In this document: piece by piece, positions 21,144-32,445 of the stretch
Layout: every line of letters starts with the position of its first letter
Numbering within the stretch: position 1 is the stretch's first letter
Source of the DNA: Rhynchopus sp. YZ270_cl-10
Taxonomy: Eukaryota; Euglenozoa; Diplonemea; Diplonemida; Diplonemidae
Length of the DNA: 64,000 nucleotides
Direction: 5' to 3'
Assembly: GCA_964035575.1 (NCBI GenBank)
Contig: OZ037844.1
Coordinates: 1,328,501-1,392,500 of the forward strand
Made by a program: the position numbers and the translations under genes
The notes under the pieces: model-generated
What the model saw: only the letters and a program-made list of their open reading frames with translations
Told to the model about the DNA's origin: nothing
Databases searched by the model: none

Positions 21144-23935
21144 GGGGGTACGACTCCAGCCATTTTTTGCGCACGGAAAATTCATTTGGCATTATCTGGT
21201 CATCTCCAAGGCAACTGCGGGTGAAAAACACCCTCAGAGTGGGTCACAGGGGGCCTGTGGGTCGAAAAACGACCCAGAAGCCACCCCAAAATACAAAAAA
21301 ATGGAAAAAAATAGTGAAAAAACGGCTTTTTTCACGTTTTGGCCACTTTGGGCAAAATAGCGATTTTTCGAGAAAAAAATCAAAAACCGGGATATTTTTT
21401 GACATCACAAAGCCTCCTTTGGCACAAATATACCCCAAAAGTGGCCTGTGAGTCCATTCCAACCTGTTTTGGACATATTTGACACTTTTGGAAGTGTTTT
21501 TTTGGTGTTTTTAGGTCAAAAAAATGCCCAAGACGTCCCCAAGACATCCCCAAGACACTTTGCACACCCCCTGTTACGGTCATATTTTTTTCGTTTTTTT
21601 GCCTGAAACCCCCAAAATACCCCTCCCGGACCCCACATAGTCCCGAATATCCATCACACACCCACTCAGAGTGAGTAGAAGCACCCCAAAAAAAATATTT
21701 TTTAAAGCCCTTCAACTTCAACATGGATGCTGCCGAAACTGAAGCACAATTTTAGGGCTTTAACCCTATAAGAGCCAAGCCATATTTTCAAGCCACTTTT
21801 GAGTTTTTGTTTTTGGGGCTCTCCAACCGGTAAAGGGACCCCAGATGCAAATTTTTGATCGTACCTGGCCGCAATTGAAAGATTTTGAACACGGCTTTCA
21901 ATTCCATATTTTTAAGTTTTTTTTCGAAAAAAAATGTTATCCCCAAAATGAGGTGAGCATAAAATCCACTTTTTGGTTTTTTACTAATTCGGCCGGCCGA
22001 GGAAAAACACGTAAATTATTTCTGTCCGAAAATGGCGTTATTTGAAAGATTGATCACAAAATCTTTTCAAAGAAAAAAAAATCGAGCAAAAAGTCCTAGT
22101 AGAACCCAACTTATATGAGTGCAGCTCTGTTAGCAGCCATGTCTAAAACTGATTTCCTTAACGATTTACACTGAAACATGGCTAAAAACGTAAAAAAGGG
22201 GCGATTTTTCACAATTTGGGCATCTCCTGAGGTCGAAAGCCCCCAGAATGGGTCGGAACGACCCTGTGACCCGAAAATCCATGAAAAAAGCACCCCGAAA
22301 TACGAAAAAACAGTGAAAATTCGGCTTACTGTGTGCTCTGCATAGGTCGTGTGTGTGGGGTGTTTTTGTGGTTTTGGTGGCAACTCGCCCCAGCATCCAA
22401 ATGGCAAACAGATGCACAAAGGTTTTCGATTTTTGCTTATTTTAAAAGATTTGAGTCAAATAGTTTCCCCATGAACCAAAGGATTTTCACGAAAACAAGC
22501 AGAACCATTATCAGATCATGATGACCCTTAGCCATAACCATGTCCTTCGGGTCGAAAGGGTGCCTCTTGGGTGGGTAGCAGTCCACAGATCCCAAGTGCA
22601 ATCAGATGCGTAAAAGTTTTCGATTTTTGTTTCTTTTGAAAGATTCGTGTCAAAATCTTTGAAATATATAAAAATATTTTAACGAAAACGAGTAGAACCT
22701 CATACAGAGCATGGGGTGTCATTGAGGAACCAGAATAGGGGGTGCTCGTCCAAAGGGCTTTGAAAAGTGGCACGACTCCCCCCAGCATCGAAAGTATTAT
22801 CTGATGCATAAAAGTTTTCGATTATTGCTTCTTTTGAAAGATCGGTGCAAATTCTTTCCACATAAAAAAAATGTTTTTACGAAAATGAGTAGACCCTATG
22901 TCAGAGCACGTTGTCCTACAGATTTTAGAATGTGGGGGGGTCACAGGGGTGCCCACACCCCTACCCCGCCTCCCCCCAGCATCGAAAGTAATATCCGATG
23001 CATAAAAGTTTTCGATTCTTGCTTCTTTTGAAAGATCGGCGAAAAATCTTTCGAAATATATAAAAATATGTGTTCACAAAAATGGGTAGAACCCGACTGA
23101 GGGCTTGTAGGCATTGGGTATCGTGAAAGGTACATATTTGGGGTGTGGGTGAAAAAACGTCACTTTTGGTGAAAGTAGCACCCCAGCCCCCAGCACCGAA
23201 AGTAATATCCGATGCATAAAAGTTTTCGACTCTTGCTTCTTTTGAAAGATCGGTGCAAATTCTTTCCACACAAAAAAAATGTTTTTACGAAAATGAGTTG
23301 AACCTGTCTAAAATCATGGCGTCATTTCGAAAGCCATTAAAGTGGCTCTTGGCTCTTATAGGGTTAAAAAATATTTTTTTTGGGGTGCTTCTACTCACTC
23401 TGAGTGGGTGTGTGATGGATATTCGGGACTATGTGGGGTCCGGGAGGGGTATTTTGGGGGTTTCAGGCAAAAAAACGAAAAAAATATGACCGTAACAGGG
23501 GGTGTGCAAAGTGTCTTGGGGATGTCTTGGGGACGTCTTGGGCATTTTTTTGACCTAAAAACACCAAAAAAACACTTCCAAAAGTGTCAAATATGTCCAA
23601 AACAGGTTGGAATGGACTCACAGGCCACTTTTGGGGTATATTTGTGCCAAAGGAGGCTTTGTGATGTCAAAAAATATCCCGGTTTTTGATTTTTTTCTCG
23701 AAAAATCGCTATTTTGCCCAAAGTGGCCAAAACGTGAAAAAAGCCGTTTTTTCACTATTTTTTTCCATTTTTTTGTATTCTGGGGTGGCTTCTGGGTCGT
23801 TTTTCGACCCACAGGCCCCCTGTGACCCACTCTGAGGGTGTTTTTCACCCGCAGTTGCCTTGGAGATGGCCAGATAATGCCAAATGAATTTTCCGTGCGT
23901 TTGGTCCCAGCCAAAATGGCTGGAGTCGTATCCCC
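21144..23935. mobile_element. Element B0: 1.19-kb palindrome interrupted by element P
   Basis: The arms 21144-21760 and 23364-23935 are inverse copies; the outer ends are GGGGGTACGACTCCAGCC and its near-exact inverse. Removing the TTAA-flanked element P leaves about 1188 bp, the same length as B1 (1185) and B2 (1186), and a central spacer of about 42 bp. Both B0 and B1/B2 contain GAGTCCATTCC and CCTGTTTTGGACA at matching places in the arms. Frames of 70-120 residues in the arms are mirror images and are probably not genes. Confidence 0.75.
21764..23363. mobile_element. Element P: piggyBac-like non-autonomous element (1600 bp)
   Basis: It is flanked by TTAA on both sides (21760-21763 and 23364-23367), with ends CCCTATAAGAGCCAAG and its inverse. 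TTAA plus CCC is the piggyBac hallmark. The interior contains at least five tandem units of about 200 bp (22400-23300), each with GCATAAAAGTTTTCGATT, TTTTGAAAGATCGG, an inverse AATCTTTC and ACGAAAATGAGTAGAACC. No transposase frame was found. Confidence 0.7.
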
Positions 23936-23952
23936 TAGGGGGGGGGGGGTAG

Positions 23953-25353
23953 GGGGGGTCACATCCCATGTTAAAAGTGAGGACACCGACCAAAAAAAAT
24001 TTTTTTTGAGAAAAAAATGGACATCACCCTGAAAAACCAGAAAATATGGTCCCCAGGTGACCTACAATTCAATTCCGCCTGGTTTTGGACACTTCTGAGC
24101 ACTTGTGGGGGTCTAATTCGAATTTTTCAAAAAAAAAATAACGGCCTGGGACAGGGTTTGTACTTTGGCACCTTTCAAATCGGGGTACAAACAAAACCCA
24201 TTAAAAACACCGTTGGAACGCATTGAGAGGGCGGGAAAAGTACCGGGGGCACTGGATCGGCAGTTCTACGCCAAGTCCGCTCTAAAATCCTTGTGTAGGC
24301 GCAGTGGAATGGCAGTAAAGGCAAAGCGCCGTATCCACTGTGGAGTAGGCCTGCTGAAGGTGTCCTCAGAGGCGATTCTGCAAGCCCTGGGGAGATTGGG
24401 TTTAAGAAAACACGCGAAAAGGGGAGGAAAGTGACGTGTGTGGCATTGGGCCTCCCACGCGTCCTCCTCGCGGGTCATTGCGTATTGCTTGTCGTCAAGC
24501 AGTCTGGCCTTGCCACATTGGAGCAGTGTGCCTAAGTTCCCAATACGGCGTTCCTTGTCCCTGTGAGCTTTGAGTACGCCCCGCTCTTGCCGCTATATTT
24601 TGTGGCGTGCCTGTCCGTCTTCAGGAGGGATGTCTCTTTCCTCCCACAATAATCTGAGTGTGGGGTCTGAAGAAGATAAAGAAGACGAGGCAGATGCGGG
24701 TCGGTGCTTTAGTCGAGTCTATGACTAGATATCCATATACGTGGCTAGTACAGGGCTATTGCAGACTGAACTGCAAAACCAAGGGGAGGAATTGGGCATT
24801 TCAATATCTGGAAAGTCATACGAGGTGTTTCTTTTAAAAGGAAGGTACCCTGAGGGACCGGGTGAGGCAGTGACGGCAGATCTGCTCGATAATTTACACC
24901 TGACTAATTTTCCTCCCTAAATTGATCACTCCCTGGCCTATTAATGGTGTGGGTACCTAAGCGCGTGTATACATTGGTCACTACGACCCACAAAATACAG
25001 ATGCCAGGTGACCGTCTTGTCTTCTTTTGGCTGTATTCAAACGCAATTAGATGACATTAGGCAAGATGTATCCTTTACTTCCTAAAATATGAGTCATGGG
25101 CTGTTGCCATGGCCATATCTCGTTTATGTGCTAAAAAATAGGAATATGCAAGGTACAGACCCTGTCCCAAGACCCCTTTTTTTTTCGGAATTTTGATTTT
25201 CTGGTCACTTCCGGTCACTATTTTTGGTATTTTCGGGCCTCCAGGACGTTTTCCGGGGGGTCTTGGGTAGTGACTTGTGGGGTCGGACACTGCGCTGCGC
25301 GTAGAATTCAAAAACCCTGAAAAAATGCATTGTCCTCCCCTTGTGACCCCCCC
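23953..25353. mobile_element. Element E (1401 bp), TA-flanked
   Basis: The ends are GGGGGGGTCACATCC and CCTTGTGACCCCCCC. Further in, GGGACAGGGTTTGTACTTTG (24152) is matched by an inverse near 25150. The middle (24200-25080) is not repeated elsewhere in the window and holds a short protein-like frame at 24165-24434. Confidence 0.7.
24165..24434 (+). other. Short basic open frame in element E, weakly histone-fold-like (89 aa)
   Basis: The frame reads ALKSLCRRSGMAVKAKRRIH then CGVGLLKVSSEAILQALGRL and GLRKHAKRGGK. The spacing of LxRRxGM, KRRI, LLKV, an amphipathic helix and HAKR recalls the histone H4 fold region (LARRGGVKRI, VLKV, EHAKRK). The similarity is by eye only, with many mismatches. 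It could be a captured fragment, part of a transposase, or chance. Confidence 0.2.
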
Positions 25354-25355
25354 TA

Positions 25356-26240
25356 GGCATAGGTGCCGGCCGAGTCGTTTTTGGGCGAGTTGTCCGAACT
25401 CCACGATTTTACCAAACAACTCGCCCAAAACTCGCACAACTCGGCCACAACTCGCCCTATACTCGGCACAACTCGCCCACAACTCGGCCACAACTCGCCC
25501 ATTTTTACAGGCAAAAACATACAGGGATGGGAGGGGACGTTGTAAGGTTACACACATGTAACGTTGGTACAACACATGATCTCAAGAAAAACAACCAGGG
25601 CTAAGGCCAAACGCCACTCATTACATGCACCTTGTCATATGACTAGTCATAGGTGGTAACTAGGTCGTGGTGGTCCATGGGTCACCGTGCACACTCACGG
25701 TTTTTGGTAATTGCTGGGGGGAATGGGATTTTCTCCGTACATGGCTACCCACACAGAACACACGGTTCCCCAGACATCTGTCAGGCAATCACTGATTCAC
25801 TTCACACAGGTCGGGCAGGCGCCGCCTGCTCATCCTCTTTTCCTGTCTGCTATCGATTCCAGGTTCACAACGTTCGCACGTTCAGTCAAAATGCTTTGGG
25901 CGACGACTTCCCTTGGGATACAAAGCATACAAAACCACCCAAAGCGCACATTCACAGACCAGCTGTGAAGCGGCAAAGAGTCGTTCAAGCTGAGATGCAC
26001 AAGATAAAATGTGATGTGGTGCACCTGTGCACCTGTGCACCTGTGTACCTGTGTACCTGTGTACCTGTGTACCTGTGTACCTGTGTACCTGTGTACCTGT
26101 GTACCTGTGTACCTGTGTACCTGTGTACCTGTGTTTAAAAAATGCCAAAAAAAAACAACTCGCCCAAAAAAAATGGGCGAGTTGTTGGGCGAATTTGGGC
26201 GAGTTGCCGAGTTGTTTTTAACTCGCCGGGCACCTATGCC
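25356..26240. mobile_element. Element A2 (885 bp), TA-flanked, near-identical to A1
   Basis: The ends are GGCATAGGTGCCGGCCGAGT and its inverse. The core matches A1 with few differences. The minisatellite here has three GTGCACCT then about eleven GTGTACCT units (26020-26132), which explains most of the length difference from A1. Confidence 0.8.
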
Positions 26241-26266
26241 TAGGGGGGGGGGGGGGGGGGGGGGTA

Positions 26267-27451
26267 GGTGGGGGCAAAACCTTCAGGACGGGTGAGGCAT
26301 TTTGACTTTTTTGGACTTCCGCGCAAAGTACCCACAAACCACCCCTCATACCCACCCAGAAATGGGTCAGAAACACCCTGTGACCCGAAAATCCATGCTA
26401 AGGGCGACTCAGAATATGAAAAAATGCAAAAAAATAGTGAAAAAGTGGCCTTTTGACGGTTTTGGCCATGTTGGGTAAAATGGCCATTTTTGGACAAAAA
26501 AATCAAAAAAACAGCAAAATTTCGACGTCATGACAGCTGCTTGGGCACAAACCTACCCCAGGGAGGTCCTGTGAGTCCATTCCGACCTGTTTTGGACACT
26601 TTAGGTACTTTTTTTGGCCGTTTTTTGGTGTTTTTAGGTCAAAAAATACCCTGGACTTTACCCTGGACGTCCCTGGGCCGCGACTTGCGCCCTGCTTTTG
26701 GACCCACTCTGGGCCAAAAAATGGGTGAAAACCCCCGAAAAAGCACTCCGGGAACCCAGATAGTTCCAAATATCCACCAGAAACCCACCCAAACACCTCA
26801 AAAACATGCCAGAAAAATATTTTCAAAAACACACTTTTTTCAAAAAGTTCATCTGGGCAGGTTCCATAATGACTTATTTGAAAAAGTGTGTTTTTAAAAA
26901 TATTTTTCTGGCATGTTTTTGAGGTGTTTGGGTGGGTTTCTGGTGGATATTTGGAACTATCTGGGTTCCCGGAGTGCTTTTTCGGGGGTTTTCACCCATT
27001 TTTTGGCCCAGAGTGGGTCCAAAAGCAGGGCGCAAGTCGCGGCCCAGGACGTCCAGGGTAAAGTCCAGGGTATTTTTTGACCTAAAAACACCAAAAAACG
27101 GCCAAAAAAAGTACCTAAAGTGTCCAAAACAGGTCGGAATGGACTCACAGGACCTCCCTGGGGTAGGTTTGTGCCCAAGCAGCTGTCATGACGTCGAAAT
27201 TTTGCTGTTTTTTTGATTTTTTTGTCCAAAAATGGCCATTTTACCCAACATGGCCAAAACCGTCAAAAGGCCACTTTTTCACTATTTTTTTGCATTTTTT
27301 CATATTCTGAGTCGCCCTTAGCATGGATTTTCGGGTCACAGGGTGTTTCTGACCCATTTCTGGGTGGGTATGAGGGGTGGTTTGTACGTACTTTGCGCGG
27401 AAGTCCAAAAAAGTCAAAATGCCTCAAAAAAATAGGGGTTTTGCCCCCACC
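26267..27451. mobile_element. Element B1: 1.185-kb near-perfect palindrome
   Basis: The arms 26267-26839 and 26882-27451 are inverse copies around a 42-bp centre (26840-26881). The ends are GGTGGGGGCAAAACC and its inverse. The left end continues CTTCAGGACGGGTG; the right end (inverted) continues CCTATTTTTTTGAGG. Confidence 0.8.
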
Positions 27452-27453
27452 TA

Positions 27454-28296
27454 GGCATACTGTGCGGGCGAGTAAAAAAAACTCGCCTACTCGCCAAAAA
27501 CTCGCCTAAAACTCGCCCATTTTTGGGGGGCGAGTTTTGGCGAGTTTTTTTTTTGGTAGGGATTTTACCTTGGGAAAAGTGTACACACGAAAATATGAGG
27601 GAAATTTGAGTTTTGAAGAGAAAAATTTTTTCGTTCCACTTGAACAAGACCTCTACAGTTTGCTTTGTAGGCTTCCACAACCAGTACCACCAGTCCAGCT
27701 GTAGCTTCTGCGGATCCATGAAGTTTGCACAGATGGGTGCGATGTAGTCGTGGTGGAATACCGCCAAGGGGTGGCCTGCAGGGTTGCCATTTACCGGCAT
27801 GGCGAGGACATTGTTGTATAGCGAGTGTAGCCCCGGCTCATGTCTTCGTCATCCTCCGGATTGTAGCACGTCTTGTCCCCCGGGATCTATGGCACGCTTG
27901 GATCTTCCCCTGGAGCAAATGTTTACATACATGCCTGTCAGCCACTGCCGTGACATGGTTGCCTTTAGACGTACAAGTGACACAATTTCAATTTTTTTGT
28001 GTGTTTTCGAGTGGCATGTTGTCATCAGTCACCCCCGCCCTCCATTTTCACATCCTGGTGCACATTTTCACCCCCAAGGTGCGTATGTGCACCAGGATTT
28101 GCACCCAAATGTGGGCGAGTTTAGGCGAGTTTAGGCGAGTTTTTGGCGAGTTTAGGCGAGTTTTGGCGAGTTTTTGGCGAGTTTTGGCGAGTAATAGGCG
28201 AGTAATGGGCGAGTAGGGCGAGTTTTTGGCGAGTTTTTCCTGAAAATCAGGAAAACGAAAAACTCGCCTAAAAACGGCTCGCCTGCACAGTATGCC
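27454..28296. mobile_element. Element C (843 bp), TA-flanked, GGCGAGT-word arrays
   Basis: The ends are GGCATACTGTGCGGGCGAGT and the near inverse. The right half has over ten GGCGAGTTT words (28108-28235), and the left end has the inverse ACTCGCC words. The middle (27650-28090) is not repeated elsewhere in the window and has no clear coding signal. Confidence 0.75.
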
Positions 28297-28319
28297 TAGG
28301 GGGGGGGGGGGGGGGGGTA

Positions 28320-29505
28320 GGTGGGGGCAAAACCCCTATTTTTTTGAGGCATTTCGATTTTTTTGGATTTACGCGCAAAGTACCCGCAAACCACCGAAAA
28401 TTTCGGGTCAGAGATGGTTTTGGGGTGTGGTTTGGGGGTGTTCTATAGGTGAGACACCCCAGAGATACAAAAAAATGGAAAAAAATAGCAAAAATAGACC
28501 ATTTTGGCCGTTTGGGCCATATTGGTCAAAATGGCCATTTTTGACCAATATTTCAAAAAAAAAGCAAAATTTTGTCATCATTAGGCCTGTCTGGGCACAA
28601 ATATGCCCCAAAAATGTCCCGCGAGTCCATTCCGACCTGTTTTGAACACATTTATCGCCCTTTTTGGTGTTTTTTTTGGTGTTTTGAGGTCAAAAAATAT
28701 CCCCTGACTATCCCCTGGCAGCCCTGGGCCGCGACTTGCGCCCTGCTTTTGGACCCCCTCTGGGCCAAAAAAATGGGTGAAAACCCCCGAAAAAGCACTC
28801 CGGGAACCCAGATAGTTCCAAATATCCACTAGAAACCCACCCAAACACCTCAAAAACATGCCAGAAAAATATTTTCAAAAACACACTTTTTTCAAAAAGT
28901 TCATCTGGGCAGGTTCCATAATGACTTATTTGAAAAAGTGTGTTTTTGAAAATGTTTTTCTGGCATGTTTTTGAGGTGTTTGGGTGGGTTTCTAGTGGAT
29001 ATTTGGAACTATCTGGGTTCCCGGAGTGCTTTTTCGGGGGTTTTCACCCATTTTTTGGCCCAGAGGGGGTCCAAAAGCAGGGCGCAAGTCGCGGCCCAGG
29101 GCTGCCAGGGGATAGTCAGGGGATCTTTTTTCACCTAAAAACGCCAAAAAACGGCCAAAAAAAGTACCTAAAGTGTCCAAAACAGGTCGGAATGGACTCA
29201 CAGGACCTCCCTGGGGTAGTTTTGTGCCCAAGCAGCTGTCATGATGTCGAAATTTTGCTGTTTTTTTGATTTTTTTGTCCAAAAATGGTCATTTTACCCA
29301 ACATGGCCAAAACCGTCAAAAGGCCACTTTTTCACTATTTTTTTGCATTTTTTCATATTCTGAGGTGCCCTTATCATGGATTTTCGGGTCACAGGGTGTT
29401 TCTGACCCATTTCTGGGGGTGTATGAGGGGTGGTTTGTGGGTACTTTGCGCGGAAGTCCAAAAAAGTCAAAATGCCTCACCCGTCCTGAAGGTTTTGCCC
29501 CCACC
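28320..29505. mobile_element. Element B2: 1.186-kb near-perfect palindrome
   Basis: It has the same length, centre sequence and centre orientation as B1. The ends are GGTGGGGGCAAAACC and its inverse, but the variants next to the ends are swapped relative to B1: CCTATTTTTTT on the left, CTTCAGGACGGG on the right. The left arm is more diverged than the other three B arms. Confidence 0.8.
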
Positions 29506-29792
29506 TAGGGGGGGGGGGGGAAATCTTTTCCCCTTTTACCATACTTGGACCGCCCGAAATATATTTCGGGCATTTCGGGCGATTTCGGGCGAATTAGGGG
29601 CGGATTTCGGGCGATTTTGTGCGCCCGAATTCGCCCGAAAACGCCCGAAGTCGCCCGAAATGCAGATTTCGGGCGAATTCGGGCGCTTTTTCCGTAGTGA
29701 AAACCGACTAGGTAGGGTTCTACTCATTTTCGCAAAAAACTTTCATACTGTGGGTGTTATAACGTTATCTATAACGTTAATAACGTTATTAA

Positions 29793-31233
29793 CCCCTGGA
29801 ACACCAATTTGAAAAAAAGCGTCTATTTTGATAACGTTTAGGATAATGAGCTCGTAACCGGTCGCAATGGAAAGATTTTTGAATTTTCGGTATATATGAG
29901 TATGAGACTAGGAGTTTGGTCTAAAGGGAAATACCCTATTCCCTAGAGGGGTCCCTCGGGCGAGACGCTTTTTTGCATGCATTGTGACGCAGCACCCGGA
30001 ATGCCACACACAGTGCGGGCTGCAAAATCATTTCAAAAAAGGAAAACTCTTGTTGCATTGTACGCAGATTCACTAAAATCTTTCAAATAAAAAAAAAAAT
30101 CGAGCAAAAAGACCTAACTGGCTTCTGCGAGTGGTCTGCCTCAGATACACACCCCCAAATAGGGGGTAAAAATAGGGGTAAAATCACAAAACGCTCCCCG
30201 GACAAAACACCCAAAACGCGCACCTACCCGCACCGACCGCTTCAAGGGTCTGTAGGTGCGGAACTGCAGACGCCCTCTGTGTTTCACCATTGTCTCGTCA
30301 ACACTGAGACCTGCCGAAGGTGGTCTGAAGATCTCGACCCACTTCGCCTCGAGCAATTCCATCAAGGAACGGCACTTGTGCATGGGTCATTACTCGCTGT
30401 GTCTTCGTACGTTGTGGTGTCGGTAAATTTTTCTACACACAAAAAAACTTCTTTGGGGTTTACGAAGACCCCAAGAGCACACAAAAACAAGCTGGAAAGT
30501 GGTCAGCTTCAAAGCCTGCTGCTACGTCCGCAAAAAAGCAAAGACGCGTGTAGGTGGGGGTCTTGGGTAGTTTGTCAGGGGAGCGTGTTGTAATGTTGAC
30601 CCTATTTTTACCCTATTTTTACCCCCTATTTGGGGGTGTGTATCTGAGGCAGACCACTCGCAGAAGCCAGGTAGGTCTTTTTGCTCGATTTTTTTTTTAT
30701 TTGAAAGATTTTAGTGAATCTGCGTACAATGCAACAAGAGTTTTCCTTTTCTGAAATGATTTTGCAGCCCGCGCGGTGTGCGGCATTAGTCGGTGATTCC
30801 GGGTGATGTGTCCGGTTGTATGAAAAAAAGCGTCTCGCCCGAGGGACCCCTCTAGGGAATAGGGTATTTCCCTTGAGACCAAACTCCTAATCTCATACTC
30901 ATATATACCGAAAATTCAAAAATCTTTCCATTGCGACCGGTTACGAGCTCATTATCCTAAACGTTATCAAAGCAGACACTTTTTTTCAAACCCTCTTGCA
31001 AGAGGGTAGAAAAATCGTTTTTTGCCGCTTTTTACCCTTCGATTCCGAGTTGTTCCGTCTAGGGACGCAGGGGAGTCATGGGACTTCTACTACTCAAATC
31101 AAATCTTCTTTTTTTATAATTCCGGTCAAATTCTCGCGCGGATTCCAATGGAAGCATCAGATTTCAGTTTTGACAAGTAGAATGCAAAATGAATTTTTCC
31201 AAAACATATATATATGTGCTGGCGTTCCAGGGG
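29793..31233. mobile_element. Element Q: piggyBac-derived foldback element (1441 bp)
   Basis: TTAA lies at 29789-29792 and 31234-31237; the ends are CCCCTGGAACACCA and TGGCGTTCCAGGGG. Long inverted arms (29810-30190 versus 30595-30985) include CTCGGGCGAGACGC, GGTCTGCCTCAGATACACAC and the TTTCAAAT/ATTTGAAAG unit. The loop of about 400 bp keeps a transposase fragment. Confidence 0.75.
30213..30383 (-). pseudogene. piggyBac transposase fragment (DDE domain start)
   Basis: The peptide SAGLSVDETMVKHRGRLQFR then TYRPLKRSVRVGARF matches the piggyBac block around the first catalytic Asp (family pattern: SxDExMxxFKGRxxxxxYxxxKPxxxGxK). Only about 57 residues remain before the frame runs into the inverted arm, so this is an internal relic. 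Confidence 0.65.
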
Positions 31234-32329
31234 TTAAAAGTGTTATTTTTGTTATTTTTTTTCCTATCTACTTCTAAGGGCCAGGAGTGGTTCGGAACGT
31301 GCCCAAAACCCCCCAAAAAAATTTTTTGGGGGGGTTACAACAAAAAAAATGCCCCAAAAACATGTTTTTTTCATATTTTAAAAAAAATCCAACAAAAAAA
31401 GTGTTATTGGAGTGTTATTTGAGTGTTATTTTCAACATTTTTCCCCACAAAAATGCCAAAAATGCCAGATTTTGCCAACAAAAATACCAAAAATGGCCAA
31501 AAGTTACATATTTTTACCTCCTACACACCAAAAATCCACCAAAAATGTGTCCCGAGAAAAAATGAGTCCCAAAAATAGCCACTCTCAAAAAAGTTCCTAT
31601 TTAAAAATTCTTCCAAAACATAACTTACAATTAGTAGTTTTCATTGACGCGCAATTATTGACGAGCACAAAATTCTGTTACAGGCGTGCAATGTGTAACC
31701 GCTAAAGACGCCTCCCTAAAGCGATGGTGGTAGGTGAAGGGGAGGGAGGAGGTGAAAAGTGCAAGGGGGGTCTGGAGGACCCCGGGAGAGCTTGGTCGAC
31801 GTACCCGCGTAATGCAGGATACATAAAGACGCGTTCCTCCGTCCCAGATGGGTCATCGCTTGCACTTCTTCATTGAACCAACGACCTCCGTTGTTTTGGT
31901 CACCCCGGCTCGCTGATTTTGAGACCAAATATTTTCCCCAGCAATTTTTACCCACAAAAAATTGAGAATTTTTTATTTTTGCTGCCTGCCATATGTTGTG
32001 CAGGTCTGGAGTGGAAGCGTGTAATTACAAATACTTAGTTACACAGTTTCCACTCATTTTCCACAGAAAAATCCCAGACCTAGACCCATCACAAGAGCTT
32101 GCCAAGAGCTTGTAATAATCTACAAAACTCTAATAATACTCTAATAAATCACTCATAATTGATTTTAGTTTTGTTTTACACCACCCCCATAGACCACCCT
32201 AATTATTATGAAACTCTTAGTCAGTCACTGCTATAGCCATTTAACCCAGGGAGCATAGCGTGTGCAAGAAATTCGACTTTGGAAACCTTCTGGAAAGTCT
32301 GTCCTCTGCTCGCGGAGGACTAGGCAAGA

Positions 32330-32445
32330 AAATATTGCGTTCCCCCAGAAACCAGTTTTTGTCACAGTAATTTTGGCCCAGGGCATGCTCTTGAAGCATG
32401 GCGGCTTGGTGTGAGAAGGGGCAGTGTGTTGTTTTGTTCGATTTC
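32330..32445 (-). repeat. Segment shared with 58463-58560
   Basis: Both contain CACAGTAATTTTGGCCC or CACAGTAATTTTTGGCCC, then GCATGCTCTTGAAGCATGGC and GGGGCAG with TGTTGTTTTGTTC. On the minus strand both read MLQEHA then NYC-K, so they may be remnants of one transposase tail. The family is not identified. Confidence 0.4.

Larger units (their letters stand above)
19674..29520. mobile_element. Tiled array of eight TA-flanked TIR elements with poly(G) spacers
   Basis: The order is G19-TA-D-TA-A1-TA-G17-TA-B0-TA-G13-TA-E-TA-A2-TA-G22-TA-B1-TA-C-TA-G19-TA-B2-TA-G13. Every element is flanked by TA and starts with GG. Between elements there is either one shared TA or TA, a G-run, and TA. No unique host sequence lies between them. 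Confidence 0.8.

Noticed and set aside
21380-29269. Several frames of 70-135 residues sharing DLKTPK and CPKQVGMDSQ
   Set aside because: They lie in the arms of palindromes B0, B1 and B2, occur as mirror images on both strands, and have no start context or further conservation beyond the DNA repeat itself.
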